A DNA stretch of 9,149 nt from DASUBN01 sp036263155 (GTDB taxonomy: Bacteria; Pseudomonadota; Gammaproteobacteria; Natronospirales; REEB76): assembly GCA_036263155.1 (NCBI GenBank), contig DATAHN010000079.1:1-9149 (forward strand), in the 5' to 3' direction. Position numbers and translations under genes: made by a program. The stretch's first letter is position 1, and each line of letters opens with the position of its first letter. The notes under the pieces are model-generated. The model had not been told where the DNA came from. It did no database searches and was given only the letters and a program-made list of their open reading frames with translations. Positions 1 to 5,911 of the stretch are shown in pieces.

Positions 1-342
1 ACGCTGGGCTGGGGCATGTGCCTCACGCTGTGGACGCTGGCCCTGCTCGGCACGCTGTTCAAGCTCAAGATGGCGTACCGCTACGAATTCCTCTCCACGC
101 TCCTATATATAGTGAAGGGCTGGGCGGGGCTGTTCGTGATCGTACCTCTCTATCACGCCTTGCCGCTGCCCTCGTTCGTGCTGGTGCTGGTGGGTGGCGT
201 CTCTTACACCCTCGGCGCGGCGTTCTATAGCTGGGACAAACTTCCTTACAACCATGCCATCTGGCATGTGTTCTGCCTCGCCGGGAGCACCACCCAGTTC
301 GTGGCGGTGTTCTTCCTGCTCGGTCTCCCGTTCAAGGGCTGA
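1..342 (+). CDS. Hemolysin III / PAQR family membrane protein, C-terminal part (5' end outside window)
   Basis: The gene enters from the left edge already open and ends at TGA 340-342, so only the last 113 residues are seen; the family is usually around 200 residues. The visible part is very hydrophobic and fits about four transmembrane segments separated by short polar turns. The diagnostic stretch is near the C terminus: local residues 81-89 read LPYNHAIWH, followed by a Gly-Ser and a final hydrophobic helix. In PAQR/hemolysin III proteins the HxxxH pair, here H85 and H89, belongs to the intramembrane metal site. The His that usually follows about ten residues later is Gln here (Q99, 295-297). 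The physiological role of bacterial members is not well settled; despite the name, most are not proven hemolysins. The family assignment is strong and the function is only inferred. The gene converges on the lipoprotein gene downstream. Confidence 0.85.
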   Translation, partial: TLGWGMCLTLWTLALLGTLFKLKMAYRYEFLSTLLYIVKGWAGLFVIVPLYHALPLPSFVLVLVGGVSYTLGAAFYSWDKLPYNHAIWHVFCLAGSTTQFVAVFFLLGLPFKG

Positions 343-348
343 TGCCGC

Positions 349-380
349 AAAAAAGAAGGCCCCTCCCGAGAAGGGCCTTC
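349..380 (-). terminator. Rho-independent terminator of the DUF4382 lipoprotein gene
   Basis: An 8-bp perfect stem (355-362 GAAGGCCC with 373-380 GGGCCTTC) encloses a 10-base loop. Read on the minus strand it is followed directly by six T residues (349-354). It lies 21 bases beyond the lipoprotein stop codon. On the plus strand no T run follows the stem, so it should act mainly on minus-strand transcripts. It also separates the convergent hemolysin III gene. Confidence 0.9.
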
Positions 381-401
381 CATATCACTCCGCTTGGCGT
401 G

Positions 402-1292
402 TTACGGGAAATCCACTGTGGCGGTGCTGCCGGCAGTGACCGTCGCGTCCTTCGCCGCGCTGAACTGCAGCGCATCCGTCAGTGCTGGATCATCCAGGCC
501 CGCGCAGGTGAGCGCCACCGTGTAGGTGCCCGCTGCCAGGAAATCAGCCGAGTAGTCGTACTTGCCCGTGGTGGTGTTGAGCGCCAGCGTCGCGGTCGCC
601 ACCGGCTGCATCTGCCCGCTCGTATTGATGTCCACCGGAGTCACACCGCCGCCGGCATAGATATAGGCTGCCGGCATGCAGGCGAGGGCGGAGATCGCGA
701 GGCCGCCGAGGACGAGGGTGTTATCGGCCGAGCCTGCGATGCTACCCACCGCCAGTGTGTCGATGATCCGCAGCGCCGGCTTGAGCTTGTAGCCGTTCGC
801 ATCGAGCACCACCGACTTGCGCAGGTCGAAGTCCACCGTGAAGTCGGTCACGCTGCCGGCGGCCACGCCGAAGCCCCGCACCAGCTTGAGGCCGGTCTGG
901 CTGCCGCTCGGGATGGTGAGCGGATGCACCGAGCCGTCGCTCAGGGTGATGCTGGATTGGCTCTCATCGACCTTGAGCCTGATCCAGGCGTAGGAGCCGG
1001 CCGGCAGGCTGACGCCGTCCAGCAGCACCGCGCTGCGTCCCGCCTGTTGATCCAGGAGGTCCACGACCTTGGGTGCGTGGAAGTCGAATTCCAGGCGGTC
1101 CGAACCCATATTGTCGGCGGGCTGGATCTCGACGCCTGTGAAGGCCACCGTGACGTGTTCGGCACCATCCACCGGGGTATCGCTGACGGACAGGTTGAGG
1201 GTGCCCGCGTTGTCGCTGGAACCGTTGCAGCCGGCAGCCAACAGGGCGGCTGCGGCGAGGATGAGTGCGAGTCGGATCGTGGGAGTGTTCAT
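402..1292 (-). CDS. DUF4382 domain-containing lipoprotein
   Basis: This is a 296-residue predicted lipoprotein. The N terminus has a short charged segment, an Ala/Leu-rich hydrophobic core and a lipobox LAAGC with the lipidated cysteine at C22. The next residue is Asn rather than Asp, which fits outer-membrane sorting under the Lol rule known from enterobacteria. Residues about 30-165 match the DUF4382 pattern: a GTLNLSVSDTPVDGAEHV opening, a PAGSYAWIRLKVD strand, a VDFDLRKSVV strand and a closing YKLKPALRIID. Residues about 195-296 look like a second beta-sandwich module (TGKYDYSADFLAAGTYTVAL), resembling Ig- or carbohydrate-binding-like folds. No enzymatic motif is seen and the biological role of DUF4382 is unknown. 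The frame stays open to 1637, but the ATG at 1292-1290 is chosen because it is followed by the lipoprotein signal and preceded by a strong ribosome site. It is divergent from the dapB-like gene and appears monocistronic. Confidence 0.88.
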   Translation of the reverse strand: MNTPTIRLALILAAAALLAAGCNGSSDNAGTLNLSVSDTPVDGAEHVTVAFTGVEIQPADNMGSDRLEFDFHAPKVVDLLDQQAGRSAVLLDGVSLPAGSYAWIRLKVDESQSSITLSDGSVHPLTIPSGSQTGLKLVRGFGVAAGSVTDFTVDFDLRKSVVLDANGYKLKPALRIIDTLAVGSIAGSADNTLVLGGLAISALACMPAAYIYAGGGVTPVDINTSGQMQPVATATLALNTTTGKYDYSADFLAAGTYTVALTCAGLDDPALTDALQFSAAKDATVTAGSTATVDFP

Positions 1293-1299
1293 GGGGGAT

Positions 1300-1307
1300 C
1301 TCCTCCT
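1300..1307 (-). promoter_or_regulatory. Ribosome binding site of the lipoprotein gene
   Basis: On the minus strand an AGGAGGA-type Shine-Dalgarno sequence lies about seven bases before the ATG at 1292-1290. It fixes the start well inside a longer open frame. I could not find a convincing -10/-35 pair for this gene in the spacer to 1449. Confidence 0.8.
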
Positions 1308-1395
1308 CAACATATGTGAGGCGCCCCGAGAGTGCCTGATGCGGCTGCCGGGAAGAGTGAGAAAGTTCACGTATTTGCAAAACGAAGGTACTTGG

Positions 1396-1424
1396 TTGGA
1401 CATAAAAGCAGCTTGCGCTACTGT
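1396..1424 (+). promoter_or_regulatory. Candidate promoter of the dapB-like gene (weak)
   Basis: A TGGACA hexamer (1397-1402, 5/6 to the sigma-70 -35 consensus) is followed after 16 bases by TACTGT (1419-1424, only 3/6 to the -10 consensus). It is correctly placed 26 bases before the ATG. The spacing is acceptable but the -10 match is poor, so this is a tentative call. Confidence 0.3.
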
Positions 1425-1449
1425 ATGTGACTTAACGCGGAGCCGCTCC

Positions 1450-2220
1450 ATGAAACTCTGTCTTGCCGGCGCCACTGGCCACGTAGGCCGCGAACTCGTC
1501 AAAGCTATCAGTGATACCGGCGACCTCACCTTGGTCGCCGCCATGGGACGTCGCGGTGCGGGCACGCAGCTCGGCGGCGTGACGGTGGACGGCAGTCTCA
1601 AGGCGGCGCTCGCCCGCGGCCCGGTGGACGTGGTCATCGACTACACCCATCCCGATGCCGTGAAGGGGCACGTGCTTGAGGCAGTGGTGGCAGGTTGTCA
1701 TGTGGTGATCGGCACCTCGGGCCTGAGTGATGCGGATTACGTTGAATTAGACCAAGCCGCCCTGGCGCGCGGTGTGGGATTGTTCGCCGCCGGCAACTTC
1801 TCCCTCACGGCGGCGCTCCTGCAGCATTTCGCCCTGCAGGCGGCGCGGGCCATGCCCCATTGGGAGATCCTGGACTACGCAGGTGATACCAAGCCGGACG
1901 CGCCGAGCGGCACCGCGCGGGAACTGGCTTATCAATTGGCCCAAGTCACCAAGCCGACGTGGGCCGTGCCGGTGGGAGAGACCAAGGGACTGAGGGAGGC
2001 GCGGGGTGCCGAGCTCAACGGCTCGCAGATGCATTCCATCCGGGTTCCGGGTTACTACTCGGCGGTGCAAGCGGTGTTCGGGGACACGGGCGAGCGCATC
2101 GAGCTGCGCCATGAGTCCACGAGCTATGCGCCTTATGTAGCGGGCACGTTACTCGCGGCCAGGAAGGTCAGCGGCTGGAAGGGGCTCAAGCGTGGCATGA
2201 GCGCCCTTCTCGGGATCTAG
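1450..2220 (+). CDS. DapB-like (4-hydroxy-tetrahydrodipicolinate reductase family) protein lacking the catalytic His pair
   Basis: The product has 256 residues; classical proteobacterial DapB has about 270. DapB catalyses the NAD(P)H-dependent reduction step of lysine/diaminopimelate synthesis. Family features are clear: a Rossmann motif GATGHVGREL (7-16), DYTHPDA (64-70), GTSG (88-91), NFSL (116-119) and DAPSGTA (150-156). The catalytic segment, which reads HHRHK before DAPSGTA in E. coli DapB, here reads AGDTK (144-148): the lysine (K148) is kept but both histidines are gone. After strand 2 the acidic NAD-selective residue is absent and arginines R34/R35 follow, so NADPH preference is plausible by inference. 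The C terminus (HESTSYAPYVAGTLLAARKV) also differs from classical DapB, which has an Arg near SY. The gene is not next to dnaJ, carA or other lysine genes. It may be a paralogue with another substrate, or a divergent true DapB. The start has GGAG (1439-1442) seven bases upstream. Confidence 0.8.
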   Translation: MKLCLAGATGHVGRELVKAISDTGDLTLVAAMGRRGAGTQLGGVTVDGSLKAALARGPVDVVIDYTHPDAVKGHVLEAVVAGCHVVIGTSGLSDADYVELDQAALARGVGLFAAGNFSLTAALLQHFALQAARAMPHWEILDYAGDTKPDAPSGTARELAYQLAQVTKPTWAVPVGETKGLREARGAELNGSQMHSIRVPGYYSAVQAVFGDTGERIELRHESTSYAPYVAGTLLAARKVSGWKGLKRGMSALLGI

Positions 2221-2672
2221 CCTTCTTTCTTGGGTTCGAATTCGGCGTAATCCTCCGACTTCGGCATCTGTTCCATCACCGCGGCGAGTGCCGGCGGGGC
2301 AGCTATCACCTTGCGGTTGACGAGATCGAACCAGGCGCCCTGGCAATCGATGGTGCAGGCGAGCTCCCCGTCCTCCCGCACGATGCGGTGGCGGATGCGC
2401 CAGTGCTTACGGTTGGGGGAGATGCCCACCGCCTCGCAGGTGACGCTGATCTTCTCGTTGGCGCGGATCTCCCGCATGTAGCGCAGGTCCTCCCGGAACA
2501 GGATCGGCCCGAGCTTGAGCTGGTGGAACTCACGGAGTCCGAAGCCATGCTCGGTGAGGAAGCCGATACGCGCCTGGGCGCCGTAGTCGGCATAGGCGCT
2601 GTGGCGCATGTGGGCGTTGGGGTCGAGGTCGGCCCAGATCACCTGGAAGGTCCTGACGTAGCGCTCGCTCAT
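2217..2672 (-). CDS. Acyl-CoA thioesterase, 4HBT/YbgC-like hotdog family
   Basis: This 151-residue protein has the size and layout of a single-hotdog acyl-CoA thioesterase, a cytosolic enzyme that hydrolyses the thioester of acyl- or hydroxybenzoyl-CoA type substrates. The active-site region near the N terminus reads WADLDPNAHMRHSAYADY (13-30), which corresponds to the 4HBT motif with its catalytic Asp (D15 or D17) and the N-x-H turn before the central helix. The following strands (LKLGPILFREDLRY; then WRIRHRIVREDGELACTIDCQGAWFDL) fit the hotdog sheet. The substrate cannot be told from sequence. The frame extends to a GTG at 2705, but the ATG at 2672-2670 is preferred because AGGA sits about five bases before it and family members begin close to this point. 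The gene runs tail to tail into the dapB-like gene with overlapping stops, and is divergent from tkt. Confidence 0.85.
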   Translation of the reverse strand: MSERYVRTFQVIWADLDPNAHMRHSAYADYGAQARIGFLTEHGFGLREFHQLKLGPILFREDLRYMREIRANEKISVTCEAVGISPNRKHWRIRHRIVREDGELACTIDCQGAWFDLVNRKVIAAPPALAAVMEQMPKSEDYAEFEPKKEG

Positions 2673-2705
2673 GGTTTTCCTGCGGTTTTCCGGGTTGCGG
2701 CGCAC

Positions 2706-2711
2706 ATTCTA
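2706..2711 (-). promoter_or_regulatory. Candidate -10 element of the thioesterase gene
   Basis: On the minus strand TAGAAT (5/6 to TATAAT) lies about 34 bases before the thioesterase ATG, which would give a leader of roughly 27 bases. No good -35 hexamer is found 16-18 bases further upstream, so the call is tentative. Confidence 0.4.
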
Positions 2712-2747
2712 ACCCGCTGGTACAGGCGCTTATTCCGGTCTGGCCGG

Positions 2748-2776
2748 TTGTCCCTGGCGGCCGTATCGGCGAAAAT
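2748..2776 (+). promoter_or_regulatory. Candidate promoter of tkt and probably the glycolytic operon
   Basis: TTGTCC (2748-2753) and GAAAAT (2771-2776) are each 4/6 to the sigma-70 consensus and are separated by 17 bases. Transcription would begin near 2783, leaving a leader of about 18 bases with GGAG at 2792-2795, five bases before the tkt ATG. It lies in the divergent spacer shared with the thioesterase gene. Confidence 0.45.
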
Positions 2777-2800
2777 ACGCGCCTTTTCCCCGGAGCCACC

Positions 2801-4801
2801 ATGCCCTCCCGCCGCGAACTCGCCAATGCCATCCGCGCGCTCGCCATGGACGCGGTACAGAAAGCTAAGTCAGGCCACCCGGGCATGCCCATGGGCATGG
2901 CGGACATCGCCGAGGTCCTCTGGAACGACTACCTGAAGCACGATCCCGCCGACCCGAAGTGGCCGGACCGGGACCGCTTCGTGCTCTCCAACGGCCACGG
3001 CTCCATGCTGCTCTACGCGTTGCTGCACCTCGCGGGCTACGACCTGCCGATGGATGAGCTGAAGCGCTTCCGCCAGCTCCACTCCAAGACCCCGGGCCAC
3101 CCCGAGTACGGCATCACGCCGGGAGTGGAGACCACCACCGGTCCCCTGGGCCAGGGCCTCAGCAATGCCGTGGGCATGGCCATCGCCGAGAAGGCGCTGG
3201 CCGCGCGCTTCAATCGTCCCGGGTTCAAGTTGGTGGACCACTACACCTACGTGTTCCTGGGTGACGGCTGCCTCATGGAGGGCATCTCCCACGAGGCTTG
3301 CTCTCTCGCCGGCACGCTGGGCCTCGGTAAGCTCATCGCCTTCTATGACGACAACGGCATCTCCATCGACGGCGAAGTGCACGGCTGGTTCACCGACGAC
3401 ACGCCCAAGCGTTTCGAAGCCTACGGCTGGCACGTGGTGCCGGGCGTGGACGGCCACGACTCCGAGGCGGTGAAGCGTGCCATCGAGGAAGCACGTAAGA
3501 CCGACAAGCCGAGCCTCATCTGCTGCAAGACCATCATCGGCTACGGTTCCCCCAACAAGCAGGGCAAGGAAGCCTGCCATGGTGCCGCCCTGGGTGACGA
3601 CGAGGTGGCGCTGGCCCGCAAGCAGCTCGGCTGGAGCCACGCGCCCTTCGAGATCCCGCAGGACATCTACAAGGGCTGGGACGCGCGCGGCCGCGGCAAG
3701 GCCTTCCGCGAGAACTGGGAGGGCGTGCTGAAGAGCTATCGCGCTTCCTATCCGGAGCTCGCCGCGGAGTTCGAGCGCCGCATGCAGGGTGAGCTGCCTG
3801 CCGAGTGGAAGTCCAAGTCCCGGGCATTCATCGAGCAGGTCTCGGGCGCCGGCATCGAAGTGGCGACCCGCAAGGCTTCCGAGAACTCGCTCAACGGCCT
3901 CGCGCCCCTGCTGCCCGAACTCATCGGCGGATCCGCGGACCTCACCGGCTCCAACCTGACTTGGTGGAAGGGCTCCCGTGCCGTCACCCGCCAGGACTTC
4001 GGCGGCAATTACCTCTTCTACGGCGTGCGCGAGTTCGGCATGTCCGCGGTCATGAACGGACTTGCCCTGCACGGCGGCTTCATCCCCTATGGCGGTACCT
4101 TCCTGACCTTCTCCGACTACGCCCGCAACGCGCTGCGCATGGCGGCGCTCATCGGCGTGGGCAGTATCTATATATATACCCATGATTCCATCGGCCTCGG
4201 CGAGGACGGTCCCACCCACCAGTCTGTGGAACATGTCTCGTCGCTGCGCCTGATACCGAAGATGGAAGTGTGGCGCCCGGCGGACGACACCGAGACCGCC
4301 GTGGCCTGGGTACGCGCCGTGGAGCGGCGCGACGGCCCGACTTCACTCGCGCTCTCGCGCCAGAACCTGCCGCATTTCCCGCGCAGCGCCGAGCAGCTCG
4401 CGGCCATCCATCGCGGCGGCTACACGCTGGTGGACTGCGCCGGCGCACCGGATGCGATCCTCATCGCCACCGGCTCCGAGGTGGCGCTGGCGGCGGCGGC
4501 GGCCAAGAAACTGGCGGAGCAGGGCGTCAAGGCGCGGGTGGTCTCCATGCCCTGCACCAGCCTGTTCGACGGGCAGGACGCCGCCTATCGCGAGAGTGTG
4601 CTGCCGGCCAAGGTGACGGCGCGGGTGGCCGTGGAGGCGGGTGTGACCGCGCTCTGGCACCGTTACGTGGGATCGCAGGGCCGCGTGGTGGGGCTGGACC
4701 GCTACGGCGAGTCCGCCCCGGCCAAGGACGTGTTCGAGTATTTCGGCTTCACCGTGGACAACGTGGTGAAGCAGGTCGAGGCGGCGCTGAATAGAAGCTG
4801 A
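2801..4801 (+). CDS. tkt: Transketolase
   Basis: This is a 666-residue transketolase, full length for the family. It transfers two-carbon ketol units between pentose and other sugar phosphates, using thiamine diphosphate and a divalent metal, in the non-oxidative pentose-phosphate pathway (and the Calvin cycle where present). The numbering matches the E. coli enzyme almost exactly: H26 in SGHPG, the ThDP/metal motif GDG at 154-156 with N185 in DDNG, the catalytic glutamate E411 in VREFGM, and H461 in THDSIGLGEDGPTHQ. The three regions are in order: PP domain (1 to about 320), Pyr domain (about 350-525) and C-terminal domain (about 540-660). The start aligns with the E. coli N terminus (SSRKELANAIRAL against PSRRELANAIRAL) and has GGAG at 2792-2795. 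It heads the run tkt-gap-pgk-pyk, so it is likely the operon's first gene. No Calvin-specific gene (RuBisCO, phosphoribulokinase) is in the window to make it cbbT. Confidence 0.97.
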   Translation: MPSRRELANAIRALAMDAVQKAKSGHPGMPMGMADIAEVLWNDYLKHDPADPKWPDRDRFVLSNGHGSMLLYALLHLAGYDLPMDELKRFRQLHSKTPGHPEYGITPGVETTTGPLGQGLSNAVGMAIAEKALAARFNRPGFKLVDHYTYVFLGDGCLMEGISHEACSLAGTLGLGKLIAFYDDNGISIDGEVHGWFTDDTPKRFEAYGWHVVPGVDGHDSEAVKRAIEEARKTDKPSLICCKTIIGYGSPNKQGKEACHGAALGDDEVALARKQLGWSHAPFEIPQDIYKGWDARGRGKAFRENWEGVLKSYRASYPELAAEFERRMQGELPAEWKSKSRAFIEQVSGAGIEVATRKASENSLNGLAPLLPELIGGSADLTGSNLTWWKGSRAVTRQDFGGNYLFYGVREFGMSAVMNGLALHGGFIPYGGTFLTFSDYARNALRMAALIGVGSIYIYTHDSIGLGEDGPTHQSVEHVSSLRLIPKMEVWRPADDTETAVAWVRAVERRDGPTSLALSRQNLPHFPRSAEQLAAIHRGGYTLVDCAGAPDAILIATGSEVALAAAAAKKLAEQGVKARVVSMPCTSLFDGQDAAYRESVLPAKVTARVAVEAGVTALWHRYVGSQGRVVGLDRYGESAPAKDVFEYFGFTVDNVVKQVEAALNRS

Positions 4802-4856
4802 AAACCCCGTCCCCGGGATTTTCGGGCCGCTGAGTGGTAAACAAACGGATTCGAGT

Positions 4857-4862
4857 GAGGAG
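4857..4862 (+). promoter_or_regulatory. Strong ribosome binding site of gap
   Basis: GAGGAG lies six bases before the gap ATG at 4869. The 67-base tkt-gap spacer shows only a weak CCCG/CGGG hairpin with no T run, so I do not call a terminator there. No convincing promoter is seen either. Confidence 0.75.
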
Positions 4863-4868
4863 AGAGCG

Positions 4869-5876
4869 ATGACCATCAAGGTAGGTATCAACGGTTACGG
4901 GCGCATCGGCCGCAACATCCTGCGGGCGCTATATGAGTCCAAGCGCAGCGACATCAAGATCGTCGCGGTCAACGACCTGGGCGACGCCGCCACCAACGCG
5001 CACCTCACCAAGTACGACACCGCCCACGGCAAGTTCCCGGGCGAGGTCTCGGTGGACGGCGACAGCATGGTGGTGAACGGCGACAAGATCCGCGTGTTCG
5101 CCGAGCGCGACCCGGCCAAGATCGGCTGGGCTTCGGTGGGCGCCGACGTGGTGCTGGAGTGCACCGGCCTCTTCACCAGCAAGGCCAAGGCCTCGGCCCA
5201 CATCCAGGGCGGCGCCAAGAAGGTGGTGATCTCCGCCCCCGGCGACAAGGACGTGGATGCCACGATCGTATACGGCGTGAACGACAAGACCCTGAAGGGT
5301 GCCCATACCGTGATCTCCAATGCCAGCTGCACCACCAACTGCCTGGCGCCACTCGCCAAGGTGCTGCACGAGAGCATGGGCATCGTCGGCGGCCAGATGA
5401 CCACCATCCATTCCTACACCAACGACCAGGTGCTGACGGACGTGTTCCACAAGGACATCCGTCGCGCCCGTTCCGCGACCCACTCCATGATCCCCACCAA
5501 GACCGGTGCCGCCATCGCCATGGGCCTGGTGATCCCGGAACTCGCCGGCAAGCTGGACGGCTACTCCATCCGCGTGCCCACCATCAACGTCTCGCTGGTG
5601 GATCTGTCCTTTATCGCCGGCCGCGACACCAGCGTGGACGAGATCCACGAGCTGATGAAGAAGGCATCCCAGGGTCCGCTCAAGGGCATCCTCAACTACA
5701 CCAAGGAGCAGCTGGTTTCGGTGGACTTCAACCACGACCCGGCTTCCTGTACCTACGACGCGACCCTGACCAAGGTCATCGGCCGCCTGGTGAAGGTATT
5801 CGGCTGGTACGACAACGAGTGGGGCTTCTCAAACCGCATGCTCGATACCACCGTCGCGTTCTGGAACGCCAAGTAA
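4869..5876 (+). CDS. gap: Type I glyceraldehyde-3-phosphate dehydrogenase
   Basis: This is a 335-residue phosphorylating GAPDH, the usual length, which interconverts glyceraldehyde 3-phosphate and 1,3-bisphosphoglycerate in the cytosol. The NAD-binding Rossmann motif GINGYGRIGR occupies 6-15. D36 at the end of strand 2 (VAVNDL) is the residue that normally favours NAD over NADP. The catalytic cysteine is C154 in SNASCTTNC and the base is H181 in TTIHSYTNDQ; the 27-residue spacing equals that of the classical Cys149/His176 pair. The S-loop reads DVFHKDIRRARSATHSMIPTKTGAA, with Phe where many glycolytic enzymes have Pro, as in one proteobacterial subgroup. The C-terminal WYDNEWGFSNRMLD is canonical. 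An erythrose-4-phosphate dehydrogenase (epd) role is a weaker alternative, made less likely by the intact SCTTNC motif and the pgk/pyk neighbours. Confidence 0.95.
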   Translation: MTIKVGINGYGRIGRNILRALYESKRSDIKIVAVNDLGDAATNAHLTKYDTAHGKFPGEVSVDGDSMVVNGDKIRVFAERDPAKIGWASVGADVVLECTGLFTSKAKASAHIQGGAKKVVISAPGDKDVDATIVYGVNDKTLKGAHTVISNASCTTNCLAPLAKVLHESMGIVGGQMTTIHSYTNDQVLTDVFHKDIRRARSATHSMIPTKTGAAIAMGLVIPELAGKLDGYSIRVPTINVSLVDLSFIAGRDTSVDEIHELMKKASQGPLKGILNYTKEQLVSVDFNHDPASCTYDATLTKVIGRLVKVFGWYDNEWGFSNRMLDTTVAFWNAK

Positions 5877-5911
5877 CCGCACTGCAACAGTCTTCTGCGA
5901 GGATACGCGGC

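Noticed and set aside
342..1319. A 325-codon plus-strand frame opposite the lipoprotein gene
   Set aside because: It is Arg/His-rich with no recognisable domain, starts over the end of the hemolysin III-like gene, and is antisense to a gene with lipobox, ribosome site and terminator.
1293..1637. N-terminal extension of the lipoprotein frame into the dapB-like gene
   Set aside because: It would bury the lipoprotein signal peptide 115 residues inside the protein; the ATG at 1292-1290 has an excellent ribosome site.
2881..2899. Nested palindromes (GGGCATGCCC, GCCCATGGGC) early in tkt
   Set aside because: They arise from the codons of the conserved GMPMGMA segment; no operator role is needed.
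4169..4178. A ten-base TA run inside tkt, with a similar CTATATATAG at 103-112
   Set aside because: Both simply encode Tyr-Ile residues in conserved hydrophobic segments (Y457-Y459 just before H461 in transketolase). The rare ATA codons are mildly unusual, but no regulatory role is supported.
2870..4234. A 454-codon open frame on the minus strand inside tkt
   Set aside because: It lies wholly antisense to an intact transketolase. Its repetitive Gly/Ala/Val/His-rich composition is what GC-rich coding sequence gives in this frame, and there is no family motif.
4802..4868. Possible terminator or promoter between tkt and gap
   Set aside because: Only a 4-bp CCCG/CGGG stem without a T run is present, and there is no acceptable -35/-10 pair.
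5159..5911. Upstream extension of the pgk frame through gap, suggesting a 648-residue fusion
   Set aside because: The extra residues have no similarity to any domain I recognise and overlap intact gap in another frame; Shine-Dalgarno and family length support the start at 5912.
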